From Sternotherus odoratus (lineage: Eukaryota; Chordata; Testudines; Kinosternidae), in NCBI GenBank assembly GCA_032164245.1, contig JAVMKO010000003.1:37078890-37142889 (forward strand): a stretch of 64,000 bases of DNA. The letters are read 5' to 3'. The notes below the pieces were generated by a model. It did no database searches. It had not been told where the DNA came from and saw nothing but the letters and a program-made list of their open reading frames with translations. Position 1 is the first letter of the stretch, and every line of letters starts with the position of its first letter. A program made the translations under genes and the position numbers. Positions 51,001 through 52,780 of this stretch are shown here, in pieces.

Positions 51001-51279
51001 CTACATTTTATTAAAATCAAAATTCAAAACAATTCATATACAACATGATCCAAAGCCCACAGGAATAAAACATTATCAGTATTAGTCCCACCTCTTATCT
51101 ATGTTTATAGATACTTTTAAACATTACACATATAGGTAACTAAAATCACTTTTAAAAGCTATGAAAAGAAGTTATGGAATAATCCAAGATGGATGGATAT
51201 TTTACAAGAAGCTTTCGATTTCAACCTTTGATGCTGGCATTCCATGTAATCCAGGAAAACCAGGAAATCCACGCTCACC
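2144..51279 (-). CDS. COL21A1: Type XXI collagen gene, partial: 13 triple-helix exons and their introns
   Basis: Gene-level entry. The product is a secreted FACIT-like extracellular-matrix collagen; family knowledge gives an N-terminal VWA domain, a TSPN/laminin-G-like domain, then Gly-X-Y domains with short interruptions. Seen here: thirteen minus-strand exons, each with an AG acceptor and a GT (once GC) donor, all opening on a Gly codon and all a multiple of three long. In transcript order they are 54, 54, 54, 54, 54, 45, 54, 54, 54, 72, 36, 45 and 33 nt, or 221 codons. The order and lengths match, from memory, human COL21A1 from the segment starting GDRGLPGF to the one ending GAKGE. The best single match is the fourth exon, [18 protein letters not shown], against GEPGRHGKDGLMGSPGFK. 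Introns range from 80 bp to 23.5 kb. Both gene ends lie outside the window, so promoter and poly(A) site are not visible. Confidence 0.93.
2177..3843. other. Intron between exons L and M
   Basis: 1,667 bp of AT-rich sequence. No exon, RNA gene or named repeat recognised. Two short opposing reading frames near 2659-3084 have no recognisable protein and no glycine period. Confidence 0.6.
3844..3888 (-). CDS. COL21A1: COL21A1 collagen exon L (45 nt)
   Basis: Translation [15 protein letters not shown]. The recalled human segment is GQKGENGRQGIPGQQ, 12 of 15 identical. The acceptor is pyrimidine-rich (TTTCTTCTCTGAAG/GGA) and the donor is CAG/GTACCA. The intron that follows is 1.67 kb and shows no repeat I can name. 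Confidence 0.95.
4235..4333. repeat. Short palindromic interspersed repeat
   Basis: It opens with GGATTTTCAGAAGCACTCA and closes with an inverse of it (AGTACTTTTGAAAATCC), framing TAACTCTGCTCCC and GGGAGCAG. This is a MITE-like palindromic module seen again in parts near 13460, 28305, 42825 and 50605. Family name not known to me. Confidence 0.45.
4531..4566 (-). CDS. COL21A1: COL21A1 collagen exon K (36 nt)
   Basis: Translation [12 protein letters not shown], four triplets. The recalled human segment is GDKGNQGEKGIQ. The acceptor is ATATTTTACAG/GGG and the donor is CAG/GTATATT. The small size is typical of FACIT collagens. It is separated from the next exon by only 642 bp. It is too short to be found by a simple ORF search, so the splice sites and the glycine period are the evidence. 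Confidence 0.93.
5500..5814. mobile_element. PIF/Harbinger-like MITE with multiple hairpins
   Basis: Terminal repeats are GGGCTGGTCTCCACT on the left and the inverse-like GTGAAGACATACCC on the right. Both ends are flanked by TAA, the 3-bp TWA duplication expected of PIF/Harbinger. Inside are three strong hairpins: around 5550-5612 (CTGCAGATACG paired with CGTATCTGCAG), 5660-5697 (ACTCCAGCTTGC with GCAAGCTGGAGT), and a nearly spacer-free one at about 5722-5763 (GATCGATTTCTCGCGTCTT with its inverse). A 26-base G-rich run sits just inside the left end. No protein is encoded. Confidence 0.7.
6330..6668. mobile_element. PIF/Harbinger-like MITE
   Basis: The left end GGGCTCCTCTATACAAA and the right end TTTGTATAGACAAGCC form an imperfect inverted repeat, and each is flanked by TAA. 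It is an older, more diverged relative of the MITE at 5500. It also has an internal hairpin near 6455-6480 (GATCTACTC and GAGTAGATC). Confidence 0.65.
7490..8185 (+). mobile_element. LTR-like retroelement block (probable solo LTR)
   Basis: A GC-rich, C/G-skewed block, sharply different from the AT-rich intron, beginning TGTAGTGGGGTGGCTGCTCC. It has a TATA-like CTATATAAAGG near 7650 followed by purine-rich, promoter-like sequence, and ends around GCCGCAGGGTGAGTC. I recognise the overall text as a dispersed turtle repeat of LTR type. I could not find convincing 5-bp target duplications, so the boundaries are approximate. The long minus-strand frames across it are not proteins I recognise. Confidence 0.5.
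8186..8470 (+). repeat. Pyrimidine-rich low-complexity tract
   Basis: About 280 bases dominated by C and T (repeated TTTTCC and TTCCC blocks), directly after the LTR-like block. It may be the tail of that insertion or an unrelated simple sequence. The reading frame through it is rich in Phe, Ser, Pro and Leu purely from composition. Confidence 0.5.
9133..9426 (-). pseudogene. Retroelement gag-like fragment with zinc-knuckle motif (DIRS-like)
   Basis: A 97-codon open frame. Near its start it has the pattern [10 protein letters not shown]4-C-x2-C, then a basic stretch ([18 protein letters not shown]). This CLRC-GE-H..C..C arrangement followed by an R/K-rich helix is what I associate with the ORF1/gag region of DIRS-type tyrosine-recombinase retrotransposons of reptiles, amphibians and fish. 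No reverse transcriptase or recombinase part is present nearby, so it is a fragment. Class assignment is tentative; another LTR-type gag is possible. Confidence 0.45.
10445..10600 (-). repeat. MIR/CORE-type SINE fragment
   Basis: Degenerate text of an inverted MIR-like SINE: a block like ATGGGAAAACTGGTGCACC, then TTTGCCCAAGATAACAAAGG and AGTGGCAGAGTTGTGG. These correspond to the well-known 'fraction of A-rich, keep accounts of serum' style internal region (plus-strand reading of the antisense element). Old and truncated. Confidence 0.5.
11019..11090 (-). CDS. COL21A1: COL21A1 collagen exon J (72 nt)
   Basis: The longest collagen exon here, with 24 codons and eight Gly-X-Y triplets. It starts [18 protein letters not shown] and ends GAQGVK. 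The recalled human counterpart is also 24 residues and shares GEPGY at the same place. The acceptor is TATTACTCAG/GGA and the donor AAG/GTAAGTAG is strong. The following intron is 6.45 kb and holds two MITEs, an LTR-like block and a gag-like remnant. Confidence 0.94.
11786..12085. mobile_element. PIF/Harbinger-like MITE (complete)
   Basis: Ends GGGCAGGTCTACACTACC and its inverse AGTGTAGACCAGGGC, with TGA on the left and TAA on the right as the diverged 3-bp duplication. Internally it contains ATCGATTT and AAATCGAT-type hairpin arms. It shares CGACTCCnn and CGTATCTTAGGTCGATTT-like text with the MITEs at 5500 and 28365, so all are one family or close relatives. It sits in the intron between exons I and J. 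Confidence 0.72.
12743..12796 (-). CDS. COL21A1: COL21A1 collagen exon I (54 nt)
   Basis: Translation [18 protein letters not shown]. The recalled human segment [18 protein letters not shown] shares the KGEPGIQG core and the GASG end. The acceptor is TTTATTAATAG/GGC and the donor is AAG/GTAAATG. The next intron is 1.65 kb and holds a complete 300-bp MITE. Confidence 0.94.
12797..14290. other. Intron between exons H and I
   Basis: 1,494 bp, AT-rich. Apart from a short piece of the palindromic module near 13455-13535 (ending ACTTTTGAAAATCC), I see nothing in it. Confidence 0.6.
14291..14344 (-). CDS. COL21A1: COL21A1 collagen exon H (54 nt)
   Basis: Translation [18 protein letters not shown], lined up with the recalled human GLMGSNGSPGQPGTPGSK. 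All six glycines are present, and prolines at Y are fewer than in human. The acceptor region is purine-rich (AAATAAATAG/GGA), so its polypyrimidine tract is poor. The donor AAG/GTAAGG is strong. It is followed by a 1.5-kb intron in which I recognise no repeat. Confidence 0.92.
14430..15830 (-). mobile_element. CR1 LINE, antisense, 3' part with decayed ORF2
   Basis: Several minus-strand reading-frame pieces carry CR1 reverse-transcriptase text: near 14816-15028 [16 protein letters not shown] and [14 protein letters not shown], near 15593-15802 a piece like [16 protein letters not shown] and GNYIPISL, and near 15439-15490 the antisense of a YLDF-KAFDTVPHD-like motif. The order is collinear with CR1 read from right to left. 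The low-coordinate end (14430-14720) is CR1 3'-terminal sequence, beginning like CACAGAATCATA and GGTCCTCAAGAGGTTACC. Frameshifts and stops show it is dead. Confidence 0.85.
16130..16235 (-). mobile_element. CR1 LINE 3'-end fragment
   Basis: Starts ATCATAGAATCACAGGACTG and continues GAAGGGACCTCGAGAGGTCA then CTAGTCCAG, the hallmark CR1 3' terminus read in antisense. Only about 100 bp are clear. The sequence to about 16420 may be a continuation but I cannot recognise it. Confidence 0.75.
16420..19150. other. Intron sequence, mostly unrecognised
   Basis: AT-rich intron. A MIR-like 3' segment is discernible at about 17690-17800 (TTGCCTATATCACAGGACTG, then GAAGCACTTTGAGCTG). A 14-base C run is at 18831-18844. 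Otherwise I see no gene, exon or named repeat. Confidence 0.5.
19320..19445 (+). repeat. tRNA-derived SINE-like fragment
   Basis: It contains a box-A-like stretch (CTGGTGGTTAGGGTGGTCAG) and about 30 bases later a box-B-like stretch (GAGTTCAAGTCCC), the spacing of a Pol III type-2 promoter. A second related but inverted piece lies just upstream at 19180-19260 (AATCACCAAGCTATAGAG). It is too diverged to name. Confidence 0.45.
19560..20610 (+). mobile_element. L2-type LINE, 3' part of ORF2 plus 3' end
   Basis: Shifting frames read LINE-L2-like reverse-transcriptase C-terminal text: [26 protein letters not shown], then [19 protein letters not shown] followed by [14 protein letters not shown]. 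The last is the LHWLPV-RI-K-L-FKALHDL signature. The 3' end (20440-20610) is a widely dispersed tail with CTGTCTATCTGTCTGTGTCC, TTAGATCGGAAGCTC and GGCAATATGGAAATATCAAT-type text. Many stops and frameshifts; dead copy. Assignment to L2 rather than a sister CR1/L3 family is by motif memory. Confidence 0.72.
20620..21970. other. Intron sequence, no recognised feature
   Basis: 1.35 kb of AT-rich intron of the gene between exons G and H. I see nothing in it beyond short chance reading frames. Confidence 0.5.
21976..22200 (+). repeat. MIR/CORE-type SINE
   Basis: It opens with a tRNA-like head (AGCCAGTGGTTAGGCAACTA, box A; GAGATTCAAGTTTC, box B), then the conserved core (GTGACCTGGTGCAAAGC, then AATTGGGATAATAATA, then TATGAGGATAAATATATTGG). 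Diverged, but the module order is right for a MIR-like SINE. Confidence 0.7.
22320..22510 (-). repeat. MIR/CORE-type SINE, inverted
   Basis: Antisense of the element just upstream: CCCATTTCACATATGGAAAC, TGAGGAGGCACAGAGCAGGG, AAATGACTTGACCAAGGTTA, CCAATGGCAGAGTCAG, then CAGTGCTCTATCAAAGAGGC. The two MIR-like copies are head-to-head about 120 bp apart. Confidence 0.75.
23030..23120 (-). mobile_element. CR1-like LINE 3'-end fragment
   Basis: TTCACAGACTTTAAGGCCAG, AAGAGATAATCTTGTCTGAC and CTCCTGCACATTGCAGCCCA correspond to the antisense 3' end of a CR1 subfamily. Short and old. Confidence 0.6.
23325..23400. repeat. Fragment of the CACGAAAGCTTATGCT-type interspersed repeat
   Basis: GGCACCTTATAAACTAACAG then AGAGCATAAACTTTTGTGAG then ATCCACTTCCTCGG is a diverged copy of the module that also forms the palindrome at 52088-52273 and the copy at 54929. 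Family name not certain. Confidence 0.6.
23773..23826 (-). CDS. COL21A1: COL21A1 collagen exon G (54 nt)
   Basis: Translation [18 protein letters not shown]. The first eight residues equal the recalled human [18 protein letters not shown]. The acceptor is CAATTATAG/GGT and the donor is GCT/GTATGT. All glycines are kept. The intron that follows is 9.4 kb and carries antisense CR1, an L2-type LINE and MIR-like SINEs. Confidence 0.94.
24103..24127 (+). repeat. Poly(A) run
   Basis: An A run of more than 20 bases broken by nothing until CC. It could be a retroposed tail, but no upstream source element is recognisable. Confidence 0.6.
24386..24535. mobile_element. MITE half (left-end part)
   Basis: It starts GGGGTATGTCTACGTGGCAA and runs through AATACCCACGGTTGGC, GTGTCAGCTGACTTGAG and TTCAGGCTCGAGCTACAGCC. 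I recognise this as one half of a palindromic turtle MITE whose second half would repeat the text inverted. The second half is missing, so the copy is truncated. Confidence 0.5.
24658..24702 (-). CDS. COL21A1: COL21A1 collagen exon F (45 nt)
   Basis: Translation [15 protein letters not shown], five Gly-X-Y triplets. The recalled human segment is GIPGFPGNRGLMGQK, also 15 residues. The acceptor is TTTTTCTCTTAG/GGA; the donor AAG/GTATTA is fair. It is isolated by the 23.5-kb intron upstream and an 831-bp intron downstream. The 45-nt size is one of the standard collagen exon sizes (54 minus one triplet of codons). Confidence 0.93.
24710..26680. other. Intron sequence with one small hairpin
   Basis: AT-rich intron near the start-side of the 23.5-kb intron. 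The only structure I can point to is a 12-bp perfect inverted repeat, CAGAGTACATGT with 7-base spacer, at 25187-25217. No exon or named repeat. Confidence 0.5.
26685..26770 (+). repeat. L2/CR1-type LINE 3'-tail fragment
   Basis: ACAACACCTAATATAATGCT, then CCAATCCTGATTGGGGCCTC, then AATACTACAATATACAAATA. This is the conserved 3' tail of L2/L3-like LINEs. No coding part is attached. Confidence 0.6.
27028..27410 (+). repeat. GC-rich G-skewed minisatellite
   Basis: About 380 bases built from variants of a roughly 30-bp unit such as GGGGCTGCTCGGGCGGGCGG and GGGGGGTTCGCGGGGCTG, alternating with a GTCCGGCGC variant. It has very high GC content, many CpGs and long G runs (up to nine), inside an AT-rich intron. 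The open frames across it (Gly/Arg/Ala/Cys-rich) are a by-product of the repeat and are not proposed as genes. Confidence 0.85.
27411..27613. mobile_element. MITE right-end part attached to the minisatellite
   Basis: Ends GTGGGGACCAGGGC followed by TTA, the same terminal style as the PIF/Harbinger-like MITEs in this window. Inside are AAATCGATC with GGTCGATTTC arms, and AAGTCGACTTTA-type arms repeated inverted. The left terminus is not visible; it may lie on the far side of the minisatellite, in which case the tandem array expanded inside the MITE. Confidence 0.6.
27634..27825 (-). repeat. Interspersed repeat of the 'attaggaccaac' type
   Basis: Read on the minus strand it begins like GTAGTAGCCATGTCGGACCC and continues GATGAGGTAATCTCGTTTAT, then TTGGACCAACAGC, AGACAAGCTTTGCTACACGG and GGTCTGGGAAAGG. 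A plus-strand relative is at 43150-43330. It is a common reptile repeat whose class I do not know. Confidence 0.6.
28365..28624. mobile_element. PIF/Harbinger-like MITE (complete), inverted relative of the 5500 copy
   Basis: Ends GGGTCTTCAC and GTGAGGACAAGCCC, flanked on both sides by TTA. The internal text is the reverse-complement order of the 5500 copy: GATCGATTTATTGCGTCTCA hairpin first, then CGACTCC and CAAGCTGGAGTCG, then GCAGATACGCAAACTTCAAG with GTTGCGTATCTGC. The two copies therefore lie in opposite orientation in the intron. Confidence 0.75.
28640..29740. other. Intron sequence, no recognised feature
   Basis: AT-rich, about 1.1 kb. Nothing recognised. Confidence 0.5.
29745..30940. 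mobile_element. GC-rich composite: nonautonomous DNA element with another nested in it
   Basis: The outer part has inverted arms GATTTAAAAGGACCCAGGG near 29874 and GCCCTGGGCCCTTTTAAATT near 30664. Between them is a second element whose left end reads AAATTCCCTGTAAGCTGTG and whose right end reads GGGGAAAATTAGAGGGAACA (inverse-related). The nested element shares TTATGTGCACCAATA and GGTGCACATAACAAAATTCA with the element end at 60710-60796. C-rich low-complexity text (CCCAGCC variants) fills 30330-30530. The reading frames are not recognisable proteins. The class is probably hAT but no clean target duplication was found. Confidence 0.5.
30980..31995. other. Intron sequence, no recognised feature
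   Basis: AT-rich, about 1 kb. Nothing recognised beyond chance frames. Confidence 0.5.
31998..32456 (+). mobile_element. Solo LTR (retrovirus-like or Gypsy-like)
   Basis: 459 bp starting TGTGTGACAGGC and ending GGCACACA, so the ends are inverted (TGTGTG and CACACA), as in LTRs. A TATA box (CTATAAAAGAG) lies at about 32151 with an AATAAA about 20 bases later. I recognise GAGCAGGCTGACTGG and ATTAGAAATCAGCTGAGGGC as dispersed turtle LTR text. No internal coding region is present, so it is a solo LTR. A 5-bp target duplication was not evident. Confidence 0.6.
33040..33235 (-). mobile_element. CR1 LINE 3'-end fragment
   Basis: ATAGAATATTAGGGCTGGAA, GAGACCTCAGGAGGTCATCT and AGTTCAATCCCTTACTCAAG are the classic CR1 3' terminus in antisense, followed by ACAGAGATTCCCTCAATTGC further inside. 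Truncated at about 33235 where another element begins. Confidence 0.85.
33299..34119. mobile_element. DNA element with ACTCCTnAGGGA-type inverted ends
   Basis: The left end ACTCCTAGGGAGATTCTGC and the right end GCTGAATTCCCTCAAGAGT are inverted. They are the same ends as the complete element at 54397-55372, and both carry the same sub-terminal text (AAAATATTG then ATTTTTAATTTTTGG). The interior is C-rich on the plus strand. No clear 8-bp duplication here, perhaps because the flanks have decayed. The reading frames in it are not recognised as proteins. Confidence 0.6.
34120..37085. other. Intron sequence, mostly unrecognised
   Basis: About 3 kb, AT-rich. A short L2-type tail-like stretch is visible at 35480-35570 (CAGATTGTAAGCAGGCACTG, then CAGCCCTGCACAAATAACAG). 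Nothing else recognised. Confidence 0.45.
37086..38119 (-). mobile_element. Tigger/Tc1-mariner-like nonautonomous DNA transposon
   Basis: The inverted ends CAGGAACTCTTCACTCAA (left) and TTAAGTGAGGAGTTCCTG (right) are flanked by TA on both sides, the duplication typical of Tc1/mariner-type elements. Total 1,034 bp. Subterminal text (ATGGGGAAATTGGATTCACT, TTCAGGAACATAACTACAAC) is a dispersed turtle repeat. It includes a long AT run (37884-37970), probably an expanded (TA)n. The GC-rich middle produces several overlapping frames (37244-37660) that are not genes. Confidence 0.72.
38120..38544. other. Intron sequence, no recognised feature
   Basis: About 420 bases; nothing recognised. The reading frames here run on into the following MITE. 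Confidence 0.4.
38545..38630. mobile_element. Very short PIF/Harbinger-like MITE
   Basis: Ends GCAGGTCTTCACTGCACCGG and AGTGGAGATAAGCCC, flanked by TTA on both sides. About 86 bp, with inverted inner arms (ATCGACCCCAGTGG region and CGGCGGTAGTGGAG). The smallest member of the TWA-flanked group in this window. Confidence 0.65.
38640..39364. other. Intron sequence, no recognised feature
   Basis: About 720 bases of AT-rich intron; nothing recognised. The last eight bases are the left target duplication of the next element. Confidence 0.5.
39365..40038. mobile_element. hAT nonautonomous element with GC-rich interior
   Basis: Inverted ends CAGCGGTTCTCAA and TTGAGAACCGCTG are perfect over 13 bp. 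Flanks are CATTAGAT and TATTAGAT, an 8-bp target duplication with one change, so this is a hAT element. Subterminal text GACCGCGACCCCTTTTTGTG and the inverse AAGGGGTCGCGACCCACAG is widely known in vertebrate repeats. The interior holds a 42-bp tandem repeat (starts at 39539, 39581, 39623, 39665) of the type GGTCCCCCGTCGCCGCCGCG. The Pro/Ala/Arg-rich frames across it are repeat by-products. Confidence 0.88.
40047..41150. other. Intron sequence, no recognised feature
   Basis: About 1.1 kb of AT-rich intron. Nothing recognised. Confidence 0.45.
41165..42330 (+). mobile_element. CR1 LINE, sense, 3' part of ORF2 plus 3' end
   Basis: Reading frames carry CR1 reverse-transcriptase text in order: near 41210 ACTGTCTCGCATGACCTTCC (TVSHDL), near 41440-41640 [17 protein letters not shown] and [19 protein letters not shown] then [10 protein letters not shown], and near 41660-41880 [20 protein letters not shown]. 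The last is the same motif as the antisense copy at 14816. The 3' terminus is at 42270-42325 (GGGGACTGGACTAGATGACC, then TCTATGATTCC). A frameshift near 41640 and several stops make it a dead copy. Confidence 0.9.
42359..42560. mobile_element. hAT MITE (complete)
   Basis: 202 bp. The ends CAGTTGTTTTCAACC and GGTTGAAAACCACTG are inverted. The flanks TAACGTAG and TAACATAG are an 8-bp target duplication with one CpG-type change. It carries a run of 11 G near 42400. It inserted just downstream of the CR1 3' end. Confidence 0.82.
42570..43149. other. Intron sequence
   Basis: Mostly unrecognised; contains a piece of the palindromic module at about 42825-42905 (GGGATTTTCTGAAGTGCTCA and AATGCTGAGCATTTTCACAA). 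Confidence 0.4.
43150..43330 (+). repeat. Interspersed repeat of the 'attggatcaac' type
   Basis: ATAGCCATGTAGGTCCC, AAGACAAGGTGAGGGAGATA, TTTTATTGGATCAACTTCTG and GTTGGCGAGAGCTTTG. Followed at once by a partial repeat in related form (TCAATAAAAGATATTACCTC). Same family as 27634-27825 but in the other orientation. Confidence 0.65.
44100..44210 (+). mobile_element. CR1-like LINE 3'-end fragment
   Basis: AGACTAGATAATAACAATGG, TACTTTCTGGCCTTGGAATC and TATGAATC are the sense 3' terminus of a CR1 subfamily (compare ctagatgaccacaatggtcc-type text). Short. Confidence 0.65.
44685..45115 (-). mobile_element. CR1 LINE 3'-end fragment
   Basis: AATGTAGGAATGGAAGGGAT then GGTCATGTAGTGCAGCCC, then GGTGTTTGTCTAATCTGTTC, CTGACAGAGATTCCACAATC, TGTTGCTGCAATTTAAGCCC and ATTGCTTCTTGTCCTGTCC. 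This is the 3' UTR and end of ORF2 of CR1 in antisense, about 430 bp. Confidence 0.88.
45190..45373 (-). repeat. tRNA-derived SINE with CR1-like tail (tortoise Pol III/SINE type)
   Basis: Read on the minus strand it starts GGAGGGATAGCTCAGTGGTT (box A region TAGCTCAGTGGTTTGAGC), then GGTTGTGAGTTCAGCCC (box B). This is a tRNA-like head with the right spacing for a Pol III type-2 promoter. The body is followed by a CR1-like 3' end (GACTGGACTTGATGACCTTT, then CAGTTCTATGGGAT). Shared 3' ends between this SINE and CR1-type LINEs are established knowledge for turtles. It lies between two antisense CR1 segments, in the same orientation. Confidence 0.85.
45440..46025 (-). mobile_element. CR1 LINE, antisense, N-terminal/linker part of ORF2
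   Basis: The minus-strand frame at 45494-45679 reads [20 protein letters not shown] then [17 protein letters not shown], the linker between endonuclease and reverse transcriptase in CR1 ORF2 (NKKGFYKYI-KRK-N-GPLL type). Further up, antisense pieces resemble the FRKVDFSKL block of the same region. It ends with stops and is not joined to the 3' fragment at 44685. Confidence 0.8.
46030..47955. other. Intron sequence, no recognised feature
   Basis: About 1.9 kb within the long intron, close to exon E. I checked it on the minus strand for further glycine-period exons and found none. Chance frames only. Confidence 0.5.
47961..48032 (+). repeat. (GA)n microsatellite
   Basis: About 72 bases of GA with a single GAAA interruption near the start. 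On the transcribed strand it is a (TC)n tract that begins about 185 nt downstream of the exon E donor. Confidence 0.95.
48218..48271 (-). CDS. COL21A1: COL21A1 collagen exon E (54 nt)
   Basis: Translation [18 protein letters not shown], six Gly-X-Y triplets. It corresponds to the recalled human GEAGSPGAPGQDGTRGEP, so X/Y residues are less conserved than in the neighbouring exon but every Gly is kept. The acceptor is TTTCATTTTAAAG/GGA and the donor CCT/GTAAGTG is strong. The intron that follows is 23.5 kb, by far the longest in the window, and begins with a long (TC)n tract on the transcribed strand about 190 nt past the donor. Confidence 0.94.
48272..49068. other. Intron between exons D and E
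   Basis: 797 bp. A short palindromic-module-like piece (GGGCCCTGACCCAAAGCCCA then CTGAAACCCCAATGG) is at 48860-48900. Nothing else recognised. Confidence 0.5.
49069..49122 (-). CDS. COL21A1: COL21A1 collagen exon D (54 nt)
   Basis: Translation [18 protein letters not shown]. This is the exon that identifies the gene best: 16 of 18 residues equal human COL21A1 as I recall it (GEPGRHGKDGLMGSPGFK). The acceptor is CTGTTGCCACAG/GGG and the donor is AAG/GTATTT. It is preceded in the transcript by an 80-bp intron and followed by one of 797 bp. Substitutions fall only at X and Y positions, as expected for a functional triple helix under selection. Confidence 0.96.
49203..49256 (-). CDS. COL21A1: COL21A1 collagen exon C (54 nt)
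   Basis: Translation [18 protein letters not shown], six unbroken Gly-X-Y triplets. It matches the recalled human GAKGEKGNAGFPGLPGPA closely in the first half. The acceptor TTTTTCCAG/GGT and the donor TCT/GTAAGT are both strong. KGE and KGD triplets are charged pairs that stabilise the collagen helix. Only an 80-bp intron separates it from the next exon, the shortest intron seen here and near the practical minimum for vertebrate splicing. Confidence 0.95.
49852..49905 (-). CDS. COL21A1: COL21A1 collagen exon B (54 nt), with apparent GC donor
   Basis: Translation [18 protein letters not shown], an unbroken run of six Gly-X-Y triplets. It corresponds to the recalled human GEMGAKGDKGSPGFYGKK. 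The acceptor is TTGTTGTAG/GGT. To keep the 54-nt size and reading phase the donor must be AAG/GCAAGT, the standard form of the rare GC-AG intron class. A GT four bases further in (GTGAGT) would give a 58-nt exon and shift the frame, so it is less likely. The next intron is 595 bp. Confidence 0.92.
49906..51225. other. Intron between exons A and B, with old CR1-like stretch
   Basis: 1,320 bp. About 50775-50975 reads like a badly decayed sense CR1 3' region (AGACATTAGGAGGAACTTTA, then GGGGATCAAACTGAATGACC then AATCGATGATTCCATC). A palindromic-module piece is at 50605-50675. The rest is unrecognised. Confidence 0.45.
51226..51279 (-). CDS. COL21A1: COL21A1 collagen exon A (54 nt), with Gly-to-Ala substitution
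   Basis: The first exon of the gene in this window in transcript order. Translation [18 protein letters not shown], 18 residues. The acceptor (TTGTTTTAG before GGT) is clear. The donor AAG/GTTGAA has GT but is weak, with T at +3 and A at +5. The recalled human segment is [18 protein letters not shown], so the last triplet should be G-S-K, but the codon here is GCA (Ala). That breaks the Gly-X-Y period once. The exon is symmetric and could be skipped without a frameshift. It may be a tolerated imperfection, a population or lineage variant, or a base error. The intron on its upstream side runs off the right edge of the window. Confidence 0.9.
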
Positions 51280-52036
51280 CTAAAACAACAAAATATATTA
51301 AAATTTGTATACATAAAGTATTATTTTCATAACCCAAGTGATTAGCAAACCAGGAAAAGACTTAAAATGAAATGGCCTGATCCAAACCCACAGAAGTAAA
51401 CAGAACAATTCCCACTGACTTTGAGGCTTTGGAGAAGACCCAGTCTGACCAACATTAGCTAGTGGTGCCGATGTTACCAGTATTTTATAATTATTTTTAA
51501 TGCTACGTTAGTTCTCTTCTCAAGGCCCACTTGTATGCCTATATCGGCTCAAACTGTTAACCGTTCACATTTCTTTATGTAATTACAGAACTAAAGTTAT
51601 AGATTACACATGTGAACACATATATGTGCATATAACCAACAGACAAATGTTTACACCAATTGTACACTGCCATCACCCTTTGTACATTGCTCATCAGCAG
51701 CTTACAAACACACAGAGGCCAATCTTAGCCTCTAGGAATGGTTAGTGTCCTGCCCTCAATTCTGTCCATTACGGTGCCATGGGGAGCAAGTGCCATGTAG
51801 GAGGCATGCTTTCATACAGCCAGACCCCACTTGATACTATCCAAGATCCTGGCTGTTCATTTCCCGGCTGATCTCATCAGAAGTCCACCCTAGTGAAAAG
51901 GGTGAGCATTTGTGACCAGGTACAGTATTAAAGACATTTTTAAAAAAAACATATAGACAGTTCAAATAAGCAGTTCACTTTTTAATGGGAAAAAAGCTTG
52001 ATAAAAGCAATTGGCCTTAAAAAAATTAAGTTGTCC
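51280..52036. other. Intron upstream of exon A, first part
   Basis: The intron 5' (in gene sense) of exon A continues from here to the right edge. In 51280-52036 I see nothing recognisable. No further collagen exon was found on the minus strand between here and 64000. Confidence 0.5.
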
Positions 52037-52283
52037 ACATTTCTATGGTGACAGGTTCAAGAATAGCAGCTGTGTTAGTCTGTATCCGTAAAGAAAGCAA
52101 GGAATACTTGTAGCACCTTAGAGACTAACTAGTTTATTTCAGCATAAGCTTTCGTGGGCTATAGCTCACTTCATCGGATGCATCCAATGAAGTGAGCTAT
52201 AGCCCACGAAAGCTTATGCTGAAATAAACTAGTTAGTCTCTAAGGCGCTACAAGTATTCCTTGCTTTCTTTACATTTCTATGG
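52037..52283. mobile_element. Foldback insertion (186-bp palindrome) flanked by 12-bp direct repeats
   Basis: ACATTTCTATGG occurs at 52037-52048 and again at 52272-52283. Between the copies lies TGACAGGTTCAAGAATAGCA and TGTGTTAGTCTGTATCC, then a palindrome at 52088-52273 centred between 52180 and 52181. Its arms are 93 bp with only two mismatches (positions pairing A with G-type changes in CACCTTAG/CGCCTTAG and TCGGATG/TTGGATG). The arm sequence is a common turtle repeat module (TAGAGACTAACTAGTTTATT, CATAAGCTTTCGTGGGCTAT), also present once at 54929-55063. Confidence 0.9.
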
Positions 52284-52780
52284 GAAAACCTCACCATGAG
52301 CTTAGCTTTGTTTGAGTTTGGCCTTCCTATAGTCATTGCAACTGCCAGGTGTCAGGATTCTCAATGCTTTTGCTATTGATACTGGAGATATTTATTTGAT
52401 TATTATTTTCAAGCTCACTTGAACTATTCCAACAGAGGCTAAATTGTATCTCACTGCCACATGACCTTAAAAAGCTAGCAAAAGATACTTCAGTAGACAG
52501 ATTTTATTTTAATCGGGCAACAGGGCATTTTAACATTTCTTTTCATTGCCAGTTACCATGGCTTGTCTCTACTTAAATCCACTAACTTTTAATTTAACAA
52601 CACATTTACATTAGTTTCGGACAACAGAGGAGAAAATTTGAATCAAGTATGCTGCCCACTTAGTGATTTTATGTAACATTTCAGGTATAAGATAAGAAGG
52701 TATGAACAATGGGCCTGAACTGGAGGAATGTTCAACATCTCGAGGGGTGTTGAAACCATTCTGACCCATGCAAGATAATA
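52284..52780. other. Intron sequence, no recognised feature
   Basis: About 500 bases; nothing recognised. Confidence 0.45.
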
